From the NCBI GenBank assembly GCA_903829565.1, contig CAIKQM010000411.1:1-5143 (forward strand): a stretch of DNA of 5,143 bases. The letters run 5' to 3'. Of the stretch, positions 1-5,143 are shown piece by piece (positions within the stretch are counted from its first letter, which is position 1; each line of letters starts with the position of its first letter). A program made the position numbers and the translations under genes. Below the pieces are notes generated by a model, which was not told the origin of the DNA, ran no database searches, and saw nothing but the letters and a program-made list of their open reading frames with translations. This stretch comes from an uncultured Planctomycetota bacterium (lineage in GTDB: Bacteria > Planctomycetota > UBA1135 > GCA-002686595).

Positions 1-1415
1 GGTTTCAGCATCCATGTCCAAACCTCATCCAAGTGTTCCGCCACCAACAAGGTGTGTCCTTCATCGGGGAGCGCACGAAAGTCAACGGGTAGCCCCGCTG
101 CGCGCCAAGCCTCGGCGGCTGAGCGCAGTGGTGCATGCGCCACGATGTTGTCGCGTTCTCCTGACAACACTAGGAGAGGTGCCGACGCTTTTGGCGCTGC
201 ACCTCGTGGACCGCCGGCCAAGCAGGCGACGGCAGCCAGCTTGAGTGAGGGCGTTGCAGCTAACTGCGCTGCGGCTGCGGCACCCATGGAATGGCCGATG
301 ACCATGACGCGCTTGAGATCAATCGCATAGCAATACACCAGGGCACGGACGAGCGCGCTGTGATCCTCGGCGCTCCAACCTGCGAAGCCCACTGCAGGCG
401 CGGCTACCAGTACGCCGTCGCGTTCGGCCAAGCGGGCCAGCTGACCTGCGCCGTAGGACTCCAGCCAATGATGTTCATCACCGCCGGCACCATGCAAGGC
501 AATCACGAGTGGTAACGGCTGATCCTCGCGGGCCGCGGCCGGCGCATGCACACGCACAGGGATGGTGCGTGTGGCTGTGCGCACTACACGCCAAGTAGCC
601 CCACTACGGCGCCGGTAGGGATCCTCTCCTTGGGCCAGTTGCGTGAGATCGGCCTGTAGCGCACGCCATTCTTGGCCTGGTTGAAACAACACAGAGGATG
701 CGCTGGCCGGGTCTACGCGATTGCGAAAGCGTTTGGCACGCGCTTCCAAGCTGGCGTGAGCCTGTTCTAGCGGCGGCCCGTCCGCTTCGATCTTCGCGAG
801 TTGAGCCAGCGCTTGGGAGCGCAATTGCTCGGGAGGGGCCTCGAGCCACTCCAAGGTGCACAGCCTCCGCGCAGGTGCAGTGCCTACCTGCAGACGCAGT
901 TCGACATCCACACCTGCAGGCAACTGCGCGTCGGTGACCGTCTGTAGTTGCCCAGTGCTCGTCTGTTGCCATCTGGCTTGCGTTGTCCAACCTGATGAGC
1001 CATCGAGCGGTACTGCGTGCACGAACACCGGTGCATCCCACTCGTCTGGTACAGCGTGGCCATCATGCGTGCGCACAAGCGCGATGAGCGGCCGTTCGTG
1101 GCCCTTCGCTCGCCAGCGTTGCTCGCATACGAGCGTCAGAGCATCACAGGCGCGTTCGTCCACCGCGGCGCGGGCCGGGTCGATGCGTGCGGTGAGAGCA
1201 TCGAGCCGTGCAATGGCTCCTGCTGCATCACCCAAGAAGAAGTTCAGGGTCAGTTGATCAAAGCTCGCATTGGCCTCTAGGCGTGTCACGCCGGTCCAGC
1301 CATGCGTGTGCACTGCACGCTCAAAGGCGAGGTAGGACCGAGCAAGATCCACCATCGACGGCTCATGCGCGACGGTCATGGTCGCGCTCGCGACCCACAC
1401 CAAGCAGGACAACAT
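1..1415 (-). CDS. Secreted alpha/beta hydrolase (esterase-like) with a large unassigned N-terminal region; 3' end beyond window
   Basis: One minus-strand frame is open from a stop at 1460-1458 to base 1; ATG 1415 is the first possible start and leaves 471 codons. Residues 1-16 (MLSCLVWVASATMTVA) look like a short signal peptide, although it has no Lys/Arg before the hydrophobic part. Residues 17 to about 290 match no family I recognise; about 190-230 is rich in Ala, Gln, Leu and Arg and probably helical, and DPYRRRSGATWRVV (265-278) leads into the catalytic domain. That domain is of the PHB-depolymerase/dienelactone-hydrolase type: PLPLVIALHGAGGDEHHW (oxyanion region, His308), nucleophile elbow GHSMG with Ser376, LLVLSGERDNIV with Asp422, and DEGHTLL with His454, a full triad in order. 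The last visible residues (EVWTWMLK) are where such proteins end, so little is missing. The start lies 22 bases after the SRPBCC stop, without a clear Shine-Dalgarno. Likely a periplasmic or secreted esterase or depolymerase; a peptidase is less likely. Substrate unknown. Confidence 0.87.
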   Translation of the reverse strand, partial: MLSCLVWVASATMTVAHEPSMVDLARSYLAFERAVHTHGWTGVTRLEANASFDQLTLNFFLGDAAGAIARLDALTARIDPARAAVDERACDALTLVCEQRWRAKGHERPLIALVRTHDGHAVPDEWDAPVFVHAVPLDGSSGWTTQARWQQTSTGQLQTVTDAQLPAGVDVELRLQVGTAPARRLCTLEWLEAPPEQLRSQALAQLAKIEADGPPLEQAHASLEARAKRFRNRVDPASASSVLFQPGQEWRALQADLTQLAQGEDPYRRRSGATWRVVRTATRTIPVRVHAPAAAREDQPLPLVIALHGAGGDEHHWLESYGAGQLARLAERDGVLVAAPAVGFAGWSAEDHSALVRALVYCYAIDLKRVMVIGHSMGAAAAAQLAATPSLKLAAVACLAGGPRGAAPKASAPLLVLSGERDNIVAHAPLRSAAEAWRAAGLPVDFRALPDEGHTLLVAEHLDEVWTWMLK

Positions 1416-1437
1416 GCAGACAGGATAGTGCTTGGTG

Positions 1438-2376
1438 CTAGCGCATGCCCGTGTCGACTACCGCAACCTGTCCGCGCAGTCGCTGCCGCAGGTCGCGCAG
1501 GCTGCTCCAGCGCGAGGGGATAGCCCGATCGGCAACCGCAAGCGCAGGGATGGGGGCTTCGTCGTCCGTCTGCGCGGATTGCTCACGTTTCAGGCTCCAG
1601 GATCCGGCGGGCAGGTGTCCAGCCACAGCCAGTAGCAAGGCCTCCGCCAACTCCTGCACATCCGTCCAGCTGGTCAGGTCGCGCAGGTCGCTTGCACTTT
1701 GGACAAGCCTTCCCAGTTCGAAGTGCACTGTGCCGGTGCTGCGCTGCACGGAGACGTGTGAGGGGGCCTCCCAGCGTACCTGCGCGCTGCACAGTTGATG
1801 CGGCAGCACCACGCTGTGGCCTCCCGTGTCGGCGATCGCACGCACCACTTGGGACGCGCGCTGCAGGGTCGAGTTGCCGTGCGCTACAGACATGGCAAAG
1901 CGCAGCTCGTGGGCTTGCACGCGGTGGTGGAGCGCGAGATCGTGCAGCACCACATGCTGACGCCAAGCGAAGGCACGCGCGAGCTTGGCGCGCACGAACC
2001 GGCCTGCGATCCAATAGCTCAAAGGCTCCAGCGGCAAACGCCAATCGAGTTCGTCATGCAGCTCACACTCGGTGGCTGACAGCGGCACAAATCGGTGATC
2101 ATGAATGCAGCGAGCAAACGGACCACGTTCCTGCACATCACGAAAGCGCAGCGGTGGTTCATAGGCTTCGTGACGCGCCAACCAACGCAAGCCCAAGGGA
2201 GGCAAAGCCAAGAGCTTCCAATCGCCGTTGCGAATGGTGCCGTGGGTTTCTACCAACCGCACGGGATCGAAAGGCGGCACCAATCGATCGAAGGCCAAGG
2301 GGCGTGCATGCCAGGCAAAGGCTGCGGCTGCTGGCACGGGCAAGCGCACCACAAAACGCGTACGCGGTGTGGTCAT
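1438..2376 (-). CDS. SRPBCC (START/Bet v 1-like) protein with a degenerate or unknown C-terminal half
   Basis: The predicted protein has 312 residues. Residues 6 to about 152 look like the SRPBCC ligand-binding domain that is often fused in front of TIGR01777 (YfcH-like) epimerases: FDRLVPPFDPVRLVE (29-43), then GPFARCIHDHRFVPL (85-99), LHDELDWRLPL (106-116), and FAWRQHVVLHDLALHHR (136-152), which matches the usual end of that domain. Where the fusion proteins then carry a Rossmann domain with a glycine motif, this one has ELRFAMSVAHGNSTLQ and GGHSVVLP (185-192), with no GxxGxxG. Later, ELAEALLLA (242-250) resembles the segment near the end of the same epimerases. The second half may therefore be a shrunken, cofactor-free epimerase remnant; that is inference. 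No signal peptide or membrane segment is seen. I prefer ATG 2376 to the in-frame GTG two codons upstream (2382); neither has a good ribosome site. It starts 29 bases after the SDR stop. The product would bind a hydrophobic ligand if it follows its family. Confidence 0.75.
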   Translation of the reverse strand: MTTPRTRFVVRLPVPAAAAFAWHARPLAFDRLVPPFDPVRLVETHGTIRNGDWKLLALPPLGLRWLARHEAYEPPLRFRDVQERGPFARCIHDHRFVPLSATECELHDELDWRLPLEPLSYWIAGRFVRAKLARAFAWRQHVVLHDLALHHRVQAHELRFAMSVAHGNSTLQRASQVVRAIADTGGHSVVLPHQLCSAQVRWEAPSHVSVQRSTGTVHFELGRLVQSASDLRDLTSWTDVQELAEALLLAVAGHLPAGSWSLKREQSAQTDDEAPIPALAVADRAIPSRWSSLRDLRQRLRGQVAVVDTGMR

Positions 2377-2405
2377 GTGCACAGAGTGGTCATGATCGAA
2401 GCTCT

Positions 2406-3149
2406 TTAGCCGCGTGCGCGCACGCGTGACAAGCCACCATCAACCCTCAAGACGGACCCTGTGATCCACGAGTTGCTGGGATCCAGCACGAATGCGGCCA
2501 TACGCGCCACTTCGTCGGGTTCACCAATGCGACCTGCTGCATGCAGCGCCGTGGAGGCTTGCAGCGCTTGCGGAGAGCTCGTGAGTTTGCTGGCGAGGTT
2601 CGTGCGCACCAGCCCAGGGGCAATGGCATTGATGCGCAGGCCACGCGCTGCGTAGGTGGCTGCAGCCGAGCGCGTCAAGCCTTCTACCGCTGCTTTGGAG
2701 GCGGCAATCGCCTCGTGATTGGGCAGTCCCACCTCAGCAGCACCCGAGCTGAATAGCACCACGGAACCGCCGTCCTTCATCGTCTTGGCTGCCGCACGCA
2801 CGGCTGCGAAGGCTGCTGTGGCGTTGAGTGACCAAGTAGACGCCCATTCGGCTTCCGTGGTCAGGTGGGCCGGCTTGAGCAAGATCGAGCCTACCGAACA
2901 GACGACTCCGTCAAGCCGGCCATACGCTGTCAAAGCGGCTTGACAGGCCATCTCGGCTTGTTCAAAGACACAAGCATCGGCGGTGTGCACCATGCTTGAG
3001 CCTTGTGGCAGCTCCTTCTGTAGCGCTTCCAAGGTGGCGTGGGTGCGGCCCACCAAGGTCAGATTGGCTCCTTGAGCGGAGCACAGTCGGGCCACAGCGG
3101 AGCCAATGCCGCCGGCGGCACCAAAGACCACGATGGAGAGACCTTGCAT
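2406..3149 (-). CDS. Short-chain dehydrogenase/reductase lacking the catalytic tyrosine
   Basis: This is a complete 247-residue classical-type SDR with a Rossmann fold, predicted cytosolic. The cofactor motif is GAAGGIG at 10-16; Arg35 after the second strand (VGRT) suggests a preference for NADP(H), but this is weak. CSVGS at 84-88 takes the place of the usual NNAG. Asn109 (SLNAT) and Ser134/Ser135 (LFSSGAA) are in place. The active-site YxxxK reads IAASK at 148-152: the lysine is kept but the tyrosine is isoleucine, codon ATT. The frame is intact around it (PNHEAIAASKAAVEGL), so this is not a frameshift. PGLVRT (178-183), GRIGEPDEVA (206-215), ITG (229-231) and VDGG complete the C-terminal signature. 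It may not be a standard alcohol/ketone oxidoreductase; the substrate is unknown. ATG at 3149 starts just before the first beta strand but has no clear Shine-Dalgarno. It begins 43 bases after the AttH-like stop, in the same operon. Confidence 0.9.
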   Translation of the reverse strand: MQGLSIVVFGAAGGIGSAVARLCSAQGANLTLVGRTHATLEALQKELPQGSSMVHTADACVFEQAEMACQAALTAYGRLDGVVCSVGSILLKPAHLTTEAEWASTWSLNATAAFAAVRAAAKTMKDGGSVVLFSSGAAEVGLPNHEAIAASKAAVEGLTRSAAATYAARGLRINAIAPGLVRTNLASKLTSSPQALQASTALHAAGRIGEPDEVARMAAFVLDPSNSWITGSVLRVDGGLSRVRARG

Positions 3150-3192
3150 GGGTATGTGTACGCTGTGGCGCGGAGGCTAGATGCACACCTAG

Positions 3193-4311
3193 CTAGAAGC
3201 GTGCTTCCAAGCTGCCGGCGCGACCTGTGACTTCCAGGTATCCGCTACCTTGGACGGTGCCGCTCAGCACGACGGGGCCTTCCCAGTAGACAGTGCCGGT
3301 AGACGCGCTGCCGTCCAACTCGCAATCACGTGCACGAGCTACGGCTTCGGCTTCAATGCCGTGCTTGGGGACACGCAGGCGCAGATGCACAGGCCAGATG
3401 CCCTTGGTGCGCGGGCTCGTCCAGTGGGCCAGTTCTTCGATCTCAAAGTCCTCGCGCTTGAGGTGCACGACCTGTCCATTGGCCTCGACCAAAGTGCCCG
3501 AAGATTGCTCCAGCACGCCGCCATCTTTGGTGCGCAAGCGGTACAGCATCAAGTCCCGTCCATCGGCCAAACGCAGGCCCAGCCAGTCCCAACCGATGAC
3601 ACCGCTGCCGAGCTGACTCGAACCCCACTCGTGATCGAACCAGCTCTCACCTTGTACCTTCAACTCTGTCCAAGCTCCGTTCGGCTCCACGCGCCGCAGC
3701 GTGCCGCTGGTGCGCAACCGCGTGGCGCTCAGGTACAGCGACGCATTGCCTGCTTCGGGCCCTTTGCGTGAAACGCCTTCGTGACCGTGACGCGTCCAGC
3801 CTCGTGTGGGTACACACGTAAGGCGCAACTCAAAGCCAGCTTCTTGAGCACCACAGCGCACCTCAATGGCTCCTTGAGCATCCATCAGCATCGACACATC
3901 ATCGACCTTGGCATCGAGCATGGTGGTGGAGGCGCGTGCCAAGTCCAGACCTTCGCGACGCACGCGCTCCACATGCTTGAGGGTGCCTACCGTGGTATCC
4001 AACCAAGCGACATGCGCTGCGTAGGCCTGACGAGCGCGTAGTGGACTGTCGGTGGATTGTGCAGCACCAGCTTGCAGTCCCTGCCGGAAGATCGTGACTT
4101 GCACGCCGTGCAAGTGACCCTGCTCATCGCGCACTTCACCCGTGAGGTACCACCATTCGGTACGCGTATCGGGATGGGCGCCGTGATCACGGGGGAAGCT
4201 CACCTCCAAAGGTGGCTCGATGCGTGTCCAGCCATCCGCGATGGGTGCTTGCGCCGCACACCACCATGTGCACCCAAGCACAGCCAACAGCGCTAGATAG
4301 ACCTGCTTCAT
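3193..4311 (-). CDS. AttH/CrtC-like lipocalin-fold exported protein
   Basis: The predicted protein has 372 residues and belongs to the lipocalin-like family that includes AttH and carotenoid 1,2-hydratase (CrtC). Members probably bind or modify a lipid or terpenoid in the cell envelope. Residues 1-22 form a signal peptide (MKQVYLALLAVLGC..), with a plausible cut after AQA at 20-22; a weaker alternative is lipidation at Cys14 (VLGC). Family hallmarks are TEWWYLTG at 51-58, the start of the first lipocalin-like half, and the conserved block GESWFDHEWGSS at 221-232, followed by GWDWLGLRLADGRDLMLYR at 240-258. Near the end come YWEGPVVLSG (342-351) and GSGYLEVTG (355-363). The length is usual for AttH-like proteins and both halves are present. 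Its position directly after an FtsX-type permease favours the AttH role of an AttEFGH-type transporter over carotenoid hydration, and no carotenoid genes are visible. The start is set by AGGAGG at 4323-4318. Confidence 0.87.
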   Translation of the reverse strand: MKQVYLALLAVLGCTWWCAAQAPIADGWTRIEPPLEVSFPRDHGAHPDTRTEWWYLTGEVRDEQGHLHGVQVTIFRQGLQAGAAQSTDSPLRARQAYAAHVAWLDTTVGTLKHVERVRREGLDLARASTTMLDAKVDDVSMLMDAQGAIEVRCGAQEAGFELRLTCVPTRGWTRHGHEGVSRKGPEAGNASLYLSATRLRTSGTLRRVEPNGAWTELKVQGESWFDHEWGSSQLGSGVIGWDWLGLRLADGRDLMLYRLRTKDGGVLEQSSGTLVEANGQVVHLKREDFEIEELAHWTSPRTKGIWPVHLRLRVPKHGIEAEAVARARDCELDGSASTGTVYWEGPVVLSGTVQGSGYLEVTGRAGSLEARF

Positions 4312-4317
4312 GTCTTG

Positions 4318-4323
4318 CCTCCT
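4318..4323 (-). promoter_or_regulatory. Strong ribosome binding site of the AttH-like gene
   Basis: On the minus strand this reads AGGAGG, a near-perfect Shine-Dalgarno, six bases before the ATG at 4311-4309. It decides the start of the AttH-like gene: an in-frame start seven codons further upstream (4332) has no such site and would place charged residues MPHRRQD before the signal peptide. It is the only strong Shine-Dalgarno I see before any of the four starts in this window. Confidence 0.8.
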
Positions 4324-4339
4324 GTGCGGCACTCGCTGC

Positions 4340-5143
4340 TCATGAATCGGCGTCCAAGGCGGATCGTTCCGAGCCCGAAGTTGCGTTGCGCGCGGGCGGA
4401 AGTGCAGCGAGCAAGCAGGCCAGCACCACCCAACCCATCGTGGAAGCTACTTGGCTCCACGGTTGCACGAGCTCCAACGTCCAGCCGAAGGACTGCACAT
4501 TCACGACATCGACGAGCACGATGCCGATGACGAGTCCAGCCACTGCACCGGCTAAGGCGCCAAGCAAGCCGAGGACGCCGGCTTGGGCACACACTGTGCC
4601 CAGGATCTGCGCACGCGATGCGCCCAATGCCGACAAGAGAGCCAAGTCCTTGCGTCGCTCGGACACGAGCGCGTAGAGCACGACCAAGACAGCGACTAAG
4701 GCCACAATCGCCGAAGCACCTTGCAGCGCGCCCGTGATGGCGAAAGTACGCTCGAAGACCTCAAGGACTTGAGCGCGCAACTCACGCGTGTAGAGCACAT
4801 CCACGCGATGGCTGTCAGCGAGTCGTGCGACCAACGCATCATGCGCTTGCGTCGTGGCCTCGCGGCTTGGCAAGAACAGAGCGAGTTGCAGCGGCTGACT
4901 GCGCGGGTAGATCGCTAGGAAGTCGACCAGATCCAAAGTCACGGTTCCGCGGCTATCTCCATAGTCGCGCGCGATCCCCGCAATACGCCGTTCGTAGTCC
5001 ACTCCGCGTGCTTGGAAGTGCAGTGTGTCGCCAGTGCGCAATCCGGTCTTGGTGTGGAGTGCTTCGTTGATCAGCACTTCGCGCTGCGCGTGTGCTTGTT
5101 GCAGCACATGCTTGGGATCGCGATCGTCCTTGACGAACTGGAC
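4340..5143 (-). CDS. ABC transporter permease, FtsX/MacB-type, C-terminal part (5' end beyond window)
   Basis: This is an inner-membrane permease subunit of an ABC transporter, probably of the AttFG/LolCE/MacB class, which moves lipids or other hydrophobic molecules rather than importing solutes. The frame is open at the right edge and gives 267 residues ending in TGA at 4342-4340. A GTG at 5107 is not taken as the start, because coding continues upstream of it (residues VQFVKDDRDPKH). In window numbering, residues 1-130 are the end of a periplasmic MacB-like domain (VLINEAL..TGLRTGDTL is a typical segment). An FtsX core follows: a hydrophobic segment at about 136-159, the cytoplasmic loop SERRKDLALLSALGASRAQI (typical of the family), a long hydrophobic stretch at about 182-212, a last one at about 232-247, then PPARNA, matching the usual PAxxA end. 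The AttH-like gene starts 28 bases downstream, which supports an AttEFGH-like locus. The family is clear; the substrate is unknown. Confidence 0.88.
   Translation of the reverse strand, partial: VQFVKDDRDPKHVLQQAHAQREVLINEALHTKTGLRTGDTLHFQARGVDYERRIAGIARDYGDSRGTVTLDLVDFLAIYPRSQPLQLALFLPSREATTQAHDALVARLADSHRVDVLYTRELRAQVLEVFERTFAITGALQGASAIVALVAVLVVLYALVSERRKDLALLSALGASRAQILGTVCAQAGVLGLLGALAGAVAGLVIGIVLVDVVNVQSFGWTLELVQPWSQVASTMGWVVLACLLAALPPARNATSGSERSALDADS

Noticed and set aside
604..1041. A complete 145-codon minus-strand ORF and several plus-strand ORFs of 60-130 codons in the left 1.4 kb
   Set aside because: Their translations are rich in Arg, Ala, Ser and Cys without any motif, and they lie in other frames of the continuous alpha/beta hydrolase gene, which carries the full set of catalytic motifs.
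1831..1839. A GCGATCGC octamer resembling the cyanobacterial HIP1 repeat
   Set aside because: I noticed only one copy, inside coding sequence; HIP1-bearing genomes would show many in 5 kb.
1692..2429. A 245-codon plus-strand ORF and a 153-codon minus-strand ORF (1583-2044) overlapping the SRPBCC gene
   Set aside because: Both have low-complexity Arg/Ala/Cys-rich translations typical of shadow frames in GC-rich DNA. The 312-residue minus-strand frame has recognisable SRPBCC features and fits the operon spacing.
3150..3192. Possible terminator or operator in the longest gap (CTAGCTAG at the AttH-like stop and another CTAG nearby)
   Set aside because: There is no GC-rich hairpin with a T-run on the transcribed strand; the short CTAG repeats arise partly from the stop codon itself and are too small to support a regulatory site.
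3250..3771. A 173-codon plus-strand ORF antisense to the AttH-like gene
   Set aside because: There is no family motif, and it is fully inside a clearly recognised gene on the other strand.
1..5143. CRISPR arrays, tRNA or rRNA genes, insertion sequences, long repeats
   Set aside because: No repeated units, transposase-like frames or RNA-gene-like sequences were found when reading both strands; the window is nearly all protein-coding.

Overview
The window is GC-rich bacterial DNA, almost entirely coding, with every gene on the minus strand. It holds five genes in what looks like one operon, read from the right edge to the left edge. In order of transcription they are: (1) the C-terminal part of an FtsX/MacB-type ABC transporter permease (right edge to 4340); (2) an exported AttH/CrtC-like lipocalin-fold protein (4311-3193); (3) a short-chain dehydrogenase/reductase (SDR) that lacks the catalytic tyrosine (3149-2406); (4) a START/SRPBCC-type protein with an unusual C-terminal half (2376-1438); (5) a probably secreted alpha/beta hydrolase with a large unrecognised N-terminal region (1415 to the left edge). 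The four gaps between genes are only about 22 to 43 bases, and I see no convincing internal terminator or promoter.

The left 1.4 kb looks at first like a gene-poor stretch of short ORFs. It is in fact one continuous minus-strand reading frame of 471 codons, without a stop as far as base 1. It encodes an oxyanion-type HGAGG motif, a GHSMG nucleophile elbow, and an Asp and a His in the right order. The many plus-strand ORFs across the window are shadows of the minus-strand genes.

Working together: an ABC permease followed directly by an AttH-like protein is the core of AttEFGH-type loci, so the right side probably belongs to an export or envelope-lipid system whose ATPase and remaining permease lie off the right edge. 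The SDR, the SRPBCC protein and the secreted esterase-like hydrolase downstream could handle a hydrophobic or ester-containing molecule. This joint role is inference from gene order only; no substrate can be read from the sequence.

Organism: Gram-negative is likely, because of the AttH-like exported protein and the MacB-type permease. The hydrolase layout, with a long poorly conserved N-terminal region before a PHB-depolymerase-like domain, and the SRPBCC domain with a possible epimerase remnant, would both fit Planctomycetota. A proteobacterium cannot be excluded, and I hold this placement with low confidence.
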